Both the position numbers and the translations under genes were made by a program. From positions 806,001-870,000 of the forward strand of contig NZ_RCCK01000011.1 of NCBI RefSeq assembly GCF_003664035.1: 64,000 nt of DNA. The letters run 5' to 3'. The DNA comes from Pedobacter alluvionis (GTDB taxonomy: Bacteria > Bacteroidota > Bacteroidia > Sphingobacteriales > Sphingobacteriaceae). Position 1 is the stretch's first letter; the number at the start of each line of letters is the position of its first letter. Positions 26,511 to 35,104 of the stretch are shown here, one piece after another. The notes under the pieces are model-generated. The model did not search any database and was not told the origin of the DNA. It saw nothing but the letters and a program-made list of their open reading frames with translations.

Positions 26511-28394
26511 CTATTTCTTACCTAGATTTTCTTTTAAAAACTCTTCAAGGGCTTTGTACAAAGCCGTTCTGCTCTGTTGGCGCACTACAGGATCGGGGCC
26601 TTCCTCTTTTTCGATATAAGTAACCTGAACATTCCTTTTTTTAAGTTCTTTGATAAACTGTACGCCTTCTGCTACATTAACACTTGGGTCTTTAGGGTTT
26701 TGAGCAATAAAGACAGGAGATTTAAACCGGTCTGCATGAAAAACAGGTGAAGCAAAACGCATATAATCGGTTTCGGTTATCGGATTGCCTACAATTTCAT
26801 AGTACATCTGTAATTTGGCCTTTAAAAATGGAGGAAAAGTTTTCAGGTAACTAAAAAGGTTAATCACGCCAGAATTTGATCCGCCACATTTATAAAGATC
26901 GGGATTTTTATACAAACAATTTAAAGCAATATAGCCCCCAAAACCATTACCGTAAATGGCAATTTTTTTAGGATTAGCAATTTTTTTTGTAACCAGCCAT
27001 TTAACACCGTCGTTAACATCTTCCTGTATTTTATCGCTCCATTGTTTAAAACCTGCAGCAAAAAATGATTTCCCATAACCAGTAGAGCCGCGGTAATTTA
27101 CCTGCAAAACGGCATAGCCTCTGTTAGCTAAAAACTGTACTTCAGCATTGTAGCCCCAGCTATTTCTCGATTTAGGACCATTGTGAGGCAGCACCACCAC
27201 AGGTAAGTTAACGGCCTTTTTATTTTTAGGCATGGTTAAATAGCCATTAATGGTTAAACCATCGCGGCTTTTGAAACAAATCGGCTTCATGGCATTCATA
27301 TCTTCCGGTTTAATGGAAGGACTCACATCGGTAAGCTTTTTAAGCCTTTTGTCAGCGGCCGTATACAAATAATAAGACCCTGGATTTTTATCGGTAAAGG
27401 TGCGTATCACAAAAACTTTATCCGTTTTATCCCTATCAGTAATTATCCATTCGGTACCGGGTAAAAGTTTATCAATCCTTGAGTAAGCCACTTTTGTACT
27501 GTCATCAAGGTAAAATTTTTCTCTTTTCCAGGTTTCGCAAGTTGCAAAAAGAATTTTTTTCCGGAAACGGGAGTAGGTTGCATCTACTACGTTTAAGGTA
27601 TCGTTTGCAAAAAGAACCTGTTTTTCTTTACCGTTTTTTAAATCAAGCGCTACCAGTGCATTTTTATCGCGGTTAACACTTGAGATCGCATAAAGTACAT
27701 TCGGTTGATCTTCTGAAAATGCAATTGGCTGAAAAGTAGTTTCGAAATTATTGGTAATTACGGGTGCAAAAGCCTGATTTTCCTTTTCGCGGTACATCAG
27801 GGTTTCGTTCACTCCATCGCTGGCAATGGCAATTTTAAGAACACCTTTACTATCGGTCATCCATTTAGTAATATTACCAGGATTTTTTGCAGCGATCTCC
27901 ATTTTTCCATCACGCACGTTTAAGCGGTATACATCAAAAACGGTCGAATCGCGTTTATTGGAAGCTACAATAATATATTTATCATCAATCAGCTGATCCT
28001 CTATCACCCTCAGCCTGTTTTTCTCATTGGCACTCAACTGCACCTGCTTGCTCCCATCTTTATTGATCACAAAAATATCAGATCTGCGTTCTTTAGATCC
28101 ATCCTCGGTATAATAAATCAGTTCATTGTTGCTGGTCCAGAAATGGAAACTGATATTCTTCCCATTCAGATGGGTTAACTGAATGCTATTTCCGGTGGCA
28201 AGATCTTCTGCAAAAAGATCAAGTTTTTTATCATGAAGCTTTAAATAAGATAAACTTTTCCCATCTGGAGAAATGCGATAGTAGGCTTTATCCTGTGTTT
28301 TAAAAAAATCGTCTACAGGAATAGTATCATGTTTTGTGCCTTTACAAGCCCAAATCAATGCAACCATTAACAATAGAAAAATCCTTTTTAGCAT
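26511..28394 (-). CDS. S9 prolyl-oligopeptidase-like lipoprotein, catalytic residues lost
   Basis: Lipoprotein (MLKRIFLLLMVALIWAC, lipobox LIWAC) with a beta-propeller region (about 25-370) and a C-terminal alpha/beta hydrolase domain of peptidase family S9. The nucleophile elbow, normally G-x-S-x-G-G, reads G482-N-G484-F-G-G487, so the catalytic Ser is Gly. The Asp loop NPKDPSVNVAEG survives, but the usual EGH catalytic-His motif reads EGPDP. This should be a non-catalytic protein. It heads an operon with the sensor kinase (2 bp gap) and response regulator, suggesting a sensing or ligand-presenting role. Confidence 0.87.
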   Translation of the reverse strand: MLKRIFLLLMVALIWACKGTKHDTIPVDDFFKTQDKAYYRISPDGKSLSYLKLHDKKLDLFAEDLATGNSIQLTHLNGKNISFHFWTSNNELIYYTEDGSKERRSDIFVINKDGSKQVQLSANEKNRLRVIEDQLIDDKYIIVASNKRDSTVFDVYRLNVRDGKMEIAAKNPGNITKWMTDSKGVLKIAIASDGVNETLMYREKENQAFAPVITNNFETTFQPIAFSEDQPNVLYAISSVNRDKNALVALDLKNGKEKQVLFANDTLNVVDATYSRFRKKILFATCETWKREKFYLDDSTKVAYSRIDKLLPGTEWIITDRDKTDKVFVIRTFTDKNPGSYYLYTAADKRLKKLTDVSPSIKPEDMNAMKPICFKSRDGLTINGYLTMPKNKKAVNLPVVVLPHNGPKSRNSWGYNAEVQFLANRGYAVLQVNYRGSTGYGKSFFAAGFKQWSDKIQEDVNDGVKWLVTKKIANPKKIAIYGNGFGGYIALNCLYKNPDLYKCGGSNSGVINLFSYLKTFPPFLKAKLQMYYEIVGNPITETDYMRFASPVFHADRFKSPVFIAQNPKDPSVNVAEGVQFIKELKKRNVQVTYIEKEEGPDPVVRQQSRTALYKALEEFLKENLGKK

Positions 28395-28623
28395 AAATAA
28401 ATTCTTTATGGGATGACAAAAATAAGCATCACAACTACTTAACCCCGATTTACACCAACAATGTTACCTTATGCAATCAATAATAAGTCGTGGTTCAATT
28501 TAGTATTTATAAAATATCTACAAAATAAAATGCAGGTAACATTTAAAATACGTTTAATATCAATTGGCGGTTTAGCTAAAGAAGTATTAAAATGTTACAT
28601 TTAAAACTTATAATTTAGGGTTT

Positions 28624-30447
28624 ATGAACCGCTTGTTTTTCATCATAGTCTTATTTCTATCGCTTGGGGCCAATGCGCAGATCTTTCGTCCCAACCAGCA
28701 GGTTGCACCAGATGAAAGTAGTCTGGCTATTCAATATTATCAGGATGGAGAATATGAAAAGGCAATTGTGTTACTGGAAAAACTCTATGCTATCCCCAAT
28801 AACGAAGCTTATTTCGACATTTACTTCAATGCCTTGTTAAAATTGAAACGTTATGATGTTGCAGAGAAAGTGGTTAAAAGGGAAATTAAAAAAAATCCAC
28901 AAAGCGAGTTTTATCCCATAGCCTTGGGCAAACTTCACCAGGAAAAAGGTGATGTACAGGCGGCCAATAAAATTTTTAATGAGGTAATTTCAAAACTACC
29001 AAAAGAAGAATTTAGGATCAGAAACCTGGCCAACAGCTTTTATCGTTTCGAAAATTACGATTTTGCTGTTCAAACCTTTAAACAAGGACGAAAATTGCTA
29101 GGCAACGAGCAGGCTTTCACTTTCGAACTGTTAAACATCTATCGTTTTAAAAAGGATAAACCCATGCTCATGCAAGAGTATCTTGATGCACTTGCAACAA
29201 TGCCACAACTTTTACCGCAGGCTGAAGCTGTACTATCTTCTATTTTTGAAGATAAAAACGATTATCAAATTTTTCAGATAGCCATTTTAAAAAAAGTACA
29301 GAAAGAGCCTGATGCCGAAATTTATATCCAGTTACTTACCTGGAACTATATTCAACAACAGGAATTTGACATGGCCCTGCGCCAGCTTATCGCATACGAT
29401 AAACGCACCAAAGCTGACGGGGGTACCCTGTTTAACGCCATTTATACCTTTGTTGATAATGGCGCTTATGAAACCGCGATTAAAGCCTACGATTACCTGC
29501 TAACCAAAGGAAAAGATAACCAGTATTATCTTCCTTCAAAAATAGAAATGCTGAATACCAGGTACAACTTACGTACTACAGGGAAATATACAGTCGCGGA
29601 TCTTGATTTGCTGGCGAAAGATTATCAGGCATTGTTAAGCGAAAACGGCAAGAACAGGAACACACTTTTTGCCATAAAAAAACTGGCAAACTTGCAGGCT
29701 TATTATTTAAATCAACCCGGAAATGCTGAAAAAGAACTGGAAGAAGCAATAAAAATGCCTGGGATTAACGATCAGGACTTAGGCCAGCTAAAACTCGATT
29801 TAGGCGACATTTACATTTTAACCAACCAACCCTGGGAAGCTTTTTTAGTGTACGAGCAGGTAAGCAAACAGTTCGAAGGTCAGCCTGTAGGCAACGAAGC
29901 CCGTTTCCGCAGCGCCAAACTCTCCTTTTATCAGGGCAATTTCGAATACAGCAATGGTCAGTGTTTGGTTTTAAAGGCCGCTACTTCACAACTTATTGCG
30001 AATGATGCATTAAACCTGAGTTTATTGATTAGCGATAATATCCAAACACCAGCTGATAGCAACGCCTTAAAAATGTATGCTGATGCAGAAATGCTCTTAT
30101 TTAGAAATCTACCCGAAAAAGCAGTAAAAAAAATGGATAGCATTGCGATTGCCTATCCTCAAAATAGCTTAACTGATGCAATAATGATGAGTAAAGCGCG
30201 GATTTTTATTAAAGCGAACGATTTTCAAAAAGCTACTGATATCCTTAAAAAAGTAGCCGAAGATTTTAAAGAAGGAATCTGGACAGATGATGCACTATTT
30301 ACACTGGGTGATCTGTACGAAAAGAAACTGAACGATATTGCACAAGCGAAAATATATTTCCAGAAATTAATTACAGATTATCCCGGAAGCATGTTCAGCG
30401 CTGAGGCCAGAAAAAGATTCAGGAATTTAAGGGGAGATGGGGTTTAG
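28624..30447 (+). CDS. Secreted tetratricopeptide-repeat protein
   Basis: Exported protein (signal peptide MNRLFFIIVLFLSLGANAQ) of 607 residues built almost wholly of TPR-like helical hairpins, for example SLAIQYYQDGEYEKAIVLLEKLYAI, YFDIYFNALLKLKRYDVAEKVV, DIYILTNQPWEAFLVYEQVSKQF and the YfgC/BamD-like last repeats FTLGDLYEKKLNDIAQAKIYFQKLITDYPGS. It is a periplasmic scaffold by type; no enzyme domain. Divergent from the S9-like gene. Partners are not indicated by neighbours. Confidence 0.87.
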   Translation: MNRLFFIIVLFLSLGANAQIFRPNQQVAPDESSLAIQYYQDGEYEKAIVLLEKLYAIPNNEAYFDIYFNALLKLKRYDVAEKVVKREIKKNPQSEFYPIALGKLHQEKGDVQAANKIFNEVISKLPKEEFRIRNLANSFYRFENYDFAVQTFKQGRKLLGNEQAFTFELLNIYRFKKDKPMLMQEYLDALATMPQLLPQAEAVLSSIFEDKNDYQIFQIAILKKVQKEPDAEIYIQLLTWNYIQQQEFDMALRQLIAYDKRTKADGGTLFNAIYTFVDNGAYETAIKAYDYLLTKGKDNQYYLPSKIEMLNTRYNLRTTGKYTVADLDLLAKDYQALLSENGKNRNTLFAIKKLANLQAYYLNQPGNAEKELEEAIKMPGINDQDLGQLKLDLGDIYILTNQPWEAFLVYEQVSKQFEGQPVGNEARFRSAKLSFYQGNFEYSNGQCLVLKAATSQLIANDALNLSLLISDNIQTPADSNALKMYADAEMLLFRNLPEKAVKKMDSIAIAYPQNSLTDAIMMSKARIFIKANDFQKATDILKKVAEDFKEGIWTDDALFTLGDLYEKKLNDIAQAKIYFQKLITDYPGSMFSAEARKRFRNLRGDGV

Positions 30448-30499
30448 TTAGTTCAGTGGTTCATTCGTAATGGTTAATGAACGCCAACGCCTATCTCTA

Positions 30500-31054
30500 T
30501 TAGTGTTTCCAATCCCAAACCACTACATTCCATTCTACATCGCTACTATCTGTATAAGTATAAATCACTTCAAATCCGATACGCTTGTGAGCATTCATTG
30601 ATCTTAAATTAATACTGGCAATTTCAGTGATTGCGAAATCATACTTCTTTTTAAAGTAATCTTTATAGGCATAGTAGCATTTATCAAATAGGCCTTTCCC
30701 TCTATAATCTTGCGCTACGCAAACCTGCCCAACTACAATATAATGATAATTAGAAATGGGTTTCTCCTGATATATGATGTGATCGAAACTTTCGTACATT
30801 TCAACCAGTCTTGGAATGTTATTTTTAGATTGTTCGGTCATGGCCAACACATAAGCAACAAGCAATTCACCATCTTTTGCAATAATATTGGGTTCATGCT
30901 GATGCATTTTTTCCAGATCATCAAGCGAGTGCGAAACCGTAACAAAGCCTTGCGCTTTAATTTGCTCTGGTGTTAAATCCTGCTTTAGGTTTTGCTTTTG
31001 AAGTTCAAGAATTCCTTGAAGATCTTTAGTTAAAGATGTGGTGATGGTAATCAT
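30500..31054 (-). CDS. GNAT-family N-acetyltransferase
   Basis: GCN5-related acetyltransferase of 184 residues. The acetyl-CoA loop is seen in VGQVCVAQDYRGKGLFDKCYYAYKDYF (Q/RxxGxG/A equivalent DYRGKGLF), with the downstream ITEIASINLRSMNAHKRIGFEVIYTY typical of motif B. The acceptor cannot be predicted. Convergent with the TPR gene, 52 bp apart; single gene. Confidence 0.85.
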   Translation of the reverse strand: MITITTSLTKDLQGILELQKQNLKQDLTPEQIKAQGFVTVSHSLDDLEKMHQHEPNIIAKDGELLVAYVLAMTEQSKNNIPRLVEMYESFDHIIYQEKPISNYHYIVVGQVCVAQDYRGKGLFDKCYYAYKDYFKKKYDFAITEIASINLRSMNAHKRIGFEVIYTYTDSSDVEWNVVVWDWKH

Positions 31055-31307
31055 TATGATACTGCAGATAACTTATGCTTCCATTACAATGATAGTTAAC
31101 ATTAACAACAAAATGAAGCAATTTCCGGCTAAAATTAAAACCCTGGTACGGTAATTAGCCCATGTAAATGTAATTGCGCCTTGAGTTATCTGTTTTTGAG
31201 CGGCGTTATTTCGTATCACTAAATAAGGATACTATGAATTTAACTGGATAATAACACTTGAAGCATAAAATCTGCTTTACTCAATTTTTTAACATTTATA
31301 TATTATC

Positions 31308-31315
31308 TACCTTTG
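31308..31315 (+). promoter_or_regulatory. Putative -7 promoter box of the DUF4286 gene
   Basis: TACCTTTG fits TAnnTTTG and ends 4 bp before the ATG, as seen for hemW and uvrC. Confidence 0.4.
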
Positions 31316-31319
31316 TTGC

Positions 31320-31622
31320 ATGTTTTTATATAATGTTACGCTCATCCTCGAAGATGCAGCAGCCGAAGAATGGTTACAATGGATGCAGGATATTCACATC
31401 CCTGAAGTGATGGCAACAGGTCTGTTTGTTTCTAACCGTTTATTAAAAGTTGTTGATTCACCTAATGAAGGGGTTACTTACTGTACACAGTACGTTGTAG
31501 AAACACTAGATAACTACAATAAATACCAGGAAGAATTTGCACCAGCCTTACAGGCCGGATTAAACGAAAAGTTTAAAAACCGTTTTGTTGCCTATAGAAG
31601 TTTGATGGAGTTCGTCGCTTAG
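31320..31622 (+). CDS. DUF4286 family protein
   Basis: Small (100 residues) cytoplasmic protein of the Bacteroidota-rich DUF4286 family, ferredoxin-like fold expected. Family features: MFLYNVTLILEDAAAEEWLQWMQDIHIPEVM and the closing FKNRFVAYRSLMEFV. No function is known for the family. Convergent with the MazG-like gene; a short TCCGGACT-rich sequence separates them. Confidence 0.88.
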   Translation: MFLYNVTLILEDAAAEEWLQWMQDIHIPEVMATGLFVSNRLLKVVDSPNEGVTYCTQYVVETLDNYNKYQEEFAPALQAGLNEKFKNRFVAYRSLMEFVA

Positions 31623-31652
31623 ACTTCGGACTCCCTACTAAGGACTCCGGAC

Positions 31653-31979
31653 TTATTTAAGCTTCTCGTTATTCTTATGCCTGTCGGCATCGCGTATGCT
31701 TTTTTTCGCGAGGTTCTTTTCTAAAGCATCTGTTAAGTTTATACCCGTTTGATTTGCCAGACAGATTAATACAAATATTACATCGGCCATTTCATCGGCC
31801 AGGTTTACGGCTTCATCACTCTTTTTAAACGACTGTTCGCCATATTTACGGGCCATAATCCGTGCAACCTCCCCAACTTCTTCCATTAAAATGGCAGTAT
31901 TGGTTAATTCGTTAAAATAACGGATACCTGTAGTTTTAATCCAACGGTCTACCGTTTCCTGTGCTTCGTTAATGGTCAT
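31653..31979 (-). CDS. MazG-like nucleotide pyrophosphohydrolase
   Basis: All-alpha NTP pyrophosphatase of 108 residues. The metal-binding E-E-x-x-E and D-E-x-x-D motifs are present in ILMEEVGEVARIMARKYG and NLADEMADVIFVLICLAN. Such enzymes hydrolyse nucleoside triphosphates to monophosphates and are regarded as house-cleaning. Its start overlaps the end of the glycosyltransferase gene by 11 bp, so translation is probably coupled. Confidence 0.9.
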   Translation of the reverse strand: MTINEAQETVDRWIKTTGIRYFNELTNTAILMEEVGEVARIMARKYGEQSFKKSDEAVNLADEMADVIFVLICLANQTGINLTDALEKNLAKKSIRDADRHKNNEKLK

Positions 31980-33510
31980 TTTTTTCTTCTTCTATTTCTG
32001 ATTTTATGATACCTGTAACTTCTTTTTTTGCGCCTTCCAGTAAAAAAACTGCCGCACCTTTTTCTCTTGCATAAGGATTTTTCAATTCGCCAATTTTAGT
32101 GATTTTATCAAATAATGGTTGCTCTCTCTTCCTTTGAGGGTCTTCATCACCAGCCCATTCTATTAAAATTAAATCTTTAACCGGCTTATCCATGTTAAAC
32201 CAATACAGATAATCGGCATTGTACGATACCGCATTGATATTTTTATATTTTGAATAATAATTAATTGCGCCGGCCTGTCCATAATTATCGGCACGTATCA
32301 ACAGAGTAGATTTATCATTAACTTTTCCGTAAGCGGAATCAACAAGTGCGGCCAATTCTTTCCAGCCCTGCATATCTGCATAATCCTGTGGCAACTCGTG
32401 ATTTTTTCCATCTTCCCAGCGCAATGCACCTACCCGCTCAAACCTTTTATGGTGCGCAATAATTTCGTCAGGGCTATAAACCGGCATCAAAAGCGGTAAC
32501 AGGTAAATAAACGTGCCTATATTAAAAGCGAACAGCAAGCCCGTTAGTATAGGTCTCTTCGCTAAAACCCTACTTAAATAAACAGCACCGAAAGCCAGTA
32601 AAACCGGGTATAAACCCAGGGCATAATAATCTTTTGCTTTAAAATAGCTGAATACGATTAGGGTAATGATATAGGTCAAAATAATCCAGCTGTATTTCCT
32701 GAAATCTTTATAAAAAATCAAACTTCCGATCCCTGCCAGAAGTATAAAAACTGAACTGATAAAAAAGAGAAACTGTCCGATAAAAAAATCGATCCTGTTT
32801 ACATGCACCAATTGCGTGGCCCGCAAAAGTTTCATGTGGGTTAGCACGGGGAAGTGATGGTTAATCTGCCAGATTATATTGGGAGAAATAATTAAAAGCG
32901 CCAGTAAAACTGATAGGTAAAGGTGTTTATCGGCAAATATTTTTCGATTTGAGGAAATAATGATAGCTGGTAACAGACCAATAATCAGAAAAAGGACATT
33001 ATACTTGTTTAAAAATCCCAAAGCCACAAAAACAGCAAAAGCATACAGATATTTAGCTTTTTTTTGATCGAAATATCTCAGCAAATAATAGAATATTGCG
33101 GTCCAGGCTAAAACATCGAAAGAGTTGGGCTGGTAAAGGGTATTTAGCCTAAGCAGAGAAGAACATATACAGGCTACGGCAACCAAACATTTGGCCAATA
33201 AATTCCCTTTTAAAAAACCGACAATTTTCCAGCAATACAATATGGTTATGGCCCCCATTAATGCAGGCACGAGTTTTACCATAAAAATACCATTGCCAAA
33301 AGCTTTAATCAGCCATGAAAAAAGCGAGGTTAGAGGCGGAACTGAGGTAAAACCTGCAGCTAAGTGGTTGGCCTGATCTAAATGCAGGAATTCATCACGT
33401 TGTAATTCGTAAACCGAATTAACCAATACAAAAGATAAAATTAGTTTTAGCCCTAAAAAAATTACCAGACAACCATATTCAGTTAAACGGCTCGGGTTTT
33501 TATCCTTCAT
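31969..33510 (-). CDS. Glycosyltransferase family 39-like membrane protein
   Basis: Polytopic membrane protein (about 11 helices in the first 350 residues) of the ArnT/PMT type. The first periplasmic loop has the catalytic acidic pair in YELQRDEFLHLDQANHLAAGF, typical of Dol-P-Man or undecaprenyl-P-sugar-using GT39 proteins. The C-terminal 150 residues form a soluble periplasmic domain (ADNYGQAGAINYYSKYKNI). It would transfer a sugar from a lipid carrier to lipid A, glycan or protein; the acceptor is unknown. Lies between dtd and the MazG gene. Confidence 0.86.
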   Translation of the reverse strand: MKDKNPSRLTEYGCLVIFLGLKLILSFVLVNSVYELQRDEFLHLDQANHLAAGFTSVPPLTSLFSWLIKAFGNGIFMVKLVPALMGAITILYCWKIVGFLKGNLLAKCLVAVACICSSLLRLNTLYQPNSFDVLAWTAIFYYLLRYFDQKKAKYLYAFAVFVALGFLNKYNVLFLIIGLLPAIIISSNRKIFADKHLYLSVLLALLIISPNIIWQINHHFPVLTHMKLLRATQLVHVNRIDFFIGQFLFFISSVFILLAGIGSLIFYKDFRKYSWIILTYIITLIVFSYFKAKDYYALGLYPVLLAFGAVYLSRVLAKRPILTGLLFAFNIGTFIYLLPLLMPVYSPDEIIAHHKRFERVGALRWEDGKNHELPQDYADMQGWKELAALVDSAYGKVNDKSTLLIRADNYGQAGAINYYSKYKNINAVSYNADYLYWFNMDKPVKDLILIEWAGDEDPQRKREQPLFDKITKIGELKNPYAREKGAAVFLLEGAKKEVTGIIKSEIEEEKNDH

Positions 33511-33596
33511 ATTAGCTTAGGTTAAAGGTTTTGGAGTAAATTAATATTGCTTTTTGACCATTCAAGGCTTAATAAGTTACGCCATAATGTTCAAAA

Positions 33597-34049
33597 TTAT
33601 TCCTTATTTTTTGTATCAATCAAAATCGTAACCGGACCATCATTTAACAAAGCTATTTTCATATCGGCACCAAAGATTCCGGTTTTTACTTTTTTACCCA
33701 ATAAAGCTGATAGTTTTTCGATCATTTTCTCATATAGCGGAATGGCTACATCTGGTCGCGCGGCCCTTGTAAAACCTGGACGGTTCCCTTTTTTGGTTGC
33801 GGCGAATAATGTAAACTGACTAATCAGTAAAATATCTCCGCTCACGTCGGCAAGTGCTTTGTTCATCATGCCATTTTCATCGCCAAAAACACGCATGCCG
33901 ATAATTTTCTGTGCTAACCAATCCAGATCTTCTAAAGTATCGGCATCCTCAATCCCCAATAACAGTAAAAATCCAGTTTCAATTGCTCCTGTAATCTCAC
34001 CATTAACGGTGCAACTTGCTTGTGTAACTCTTTGTAAAACTGCCCGCAT
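33597..34049 (-). CDS. dtd: D-aminoacyl-tRNA deacylase
   Basis: DTD removes D-amino acids (and glycine) mischarged on tRNA. The 150-residue length and motifs are canonical: MRAVLQRVTQASCTVNGE, the SQFTLFA motif near residues 78-84, and NRPGFTRAARPDVAIPLYE near 90-108. Same strand as the glycosyltransferase and MazG genes; the gap to the next gene is 86 bp, so co-transcription is likely but not certain. Confidence 0.95.
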   Translation of the reverse strand: MRAVLQRVTQASCTVNGEITGAIETGFLLLLGIEDADTLEDLDWLAQKIIGMRVFGDENGMMNKALADVSGDILLISQFTLFAATKKGNRPGFTRAARPDVAIPLYEKMIEKLSALLGKKVKTGIFGADMKIALLNDGPVTILIDTKNKE

Positions 34050-34064
34050 TTTATAGTACTTTTG
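34031..34064 (+). promoter_or_regulatory. Putative promoter of the 34.1-kb hypothetical gene
   Basis: TTTG at 34031-34034 and TACTTTTG at 34057-34064 are spaced 22 bp apart, fitting the Bacteroidota TTTG / TAnnTTTG arrangement; the ATG is 14 bp further. The -33 element lies inside the divergent dtd coding start. Confidence 0.5.
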
Positions 34065-34078
34065 CTAATAAAATTGAT

Positions 34079-35104
34079 ATGCGCAAGATAAGTATTTTAG
34101 TTATTTTTATATTTCTCTTCTTTGGCTGCAAACAAAAGACAGTTGTTAACCCTACTTTTTACTATTGGAAAACAGATTACCAGAATAAGAAGGCAGAAAC
34201 TGCTTATCTCAATCAGTTTAAATCAAAATCTTTGTATGTAAGGATCATGGATGTAGATTTTAATCCAGACCTGCAACTTCCCGTACCTGTTTCGCCCATT
34301 AAATTTTCGGATCCCATACCTAAAGAACCCGATATTATACCCGTAGTGTTTATTGTTAACCAGGTTTTTAATAAGATTGACACCATGCAAACTATGGTAA
34401 TGGCCGATCGAATTGCCAAATTTGTAGCTGCAAAGGTAAAACAGGCCGGAAAGCCAGGTTATCGTGAACTTCAGATTGATTGCGATTGGACCAAAGGCAC
34501 CAGAAACAGGTATTTTAAATTTCTCGAACAATTAAAGGCGAATCCGCTTTTAAAGGGAAAGACCATTTCGGTAACCCTGCGCCTGCATCAGGTTAAAAAT
34601 ATTGTATCAAGCGGTGTGCCGCCAGTAGAAAAGGCTATTTTAATGTGTTACAACATGGGCAACCTGCGTAAATACGGTGATCAAAATTCGATATTGGACC
34701 AGCATGAAATGGATCTATACCTCAAAGATTACCTTGAACAATACCCCCTGCCACTTGATGTTGCCTTACCTCTTTTTGAATGGGCAGTGGTATTCAGGAA
34801 CGGACAATATGCAGGTATTTCTAAGCGGATCGGCAAAACTCAGATCGATGATAAGAAGCTTTTTAAACAGCGCGAAAATTCCATTCTATACGACTTACTG
34901 ACTGATTATCCTGCCGCTGGGTTGAAAAAAGGAGATGTGGTAAGATGGGAACAGGTTTCCGCTAAAGATTTACTTGCTACCTCCAGATTTTTATCCCGAT
35001 ATTTGGCTCCAAGAGACCGGAATCTCGTTTTCTACCATTTAGACACCGACCTTTTAAAACATTTTACCAATGAAAACCTTCAAAAAGTTATCGCTAGTTT
35101 TTAG
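34079..35104 (+). CDS. Hypothetical lipoprotein
   Basis: Lipoprotein of 341 residues (MRKISILVIFIFLFFGC). Segments such as YRELQIDCDWTKGTRNRYFKFLEQLK, ISVTLRLHQVKN and KAILMCYNMGN alternate strands and helices as in a TIM barrel, and resemble glycoside-hydrolase-like DUF3142 proteins (QIDCD in place of QIDFD); this is weak. Its last 35 bp overlap the start of the next gene, so the two should act together. Confidence 0.7.
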   Translation: MRKISILVIFIFLFFGCKQKTVVNPTFYYWKTDYQNKKAETAYLNQFKSKSLYVRIMDVDFNPDLQLPVPVSPIKFSDPIPKEPDIIPVVFIVNQVFNKIDTMQTMVMADRIAKFVAAKVKQAGKPGYRELQIDCDWTKGTRNRYFKFLEQLKANPLLKGKTISVTLRLHQVKNIVSSGVPPVEKAILMCYNMGNLRKYGDQNSILDQHEMDLYLKDYLEQYPLPLDVALPLFEWAVVFRNGQYAGISKRIGKTQIDDKKLFKQRENSILYDLLTDYPAAGLKKGDVVRWEQVSAKDLLATSRFLSRYLAPRDRNLVFYHLDTDLLKHFTNENLQKVIASF

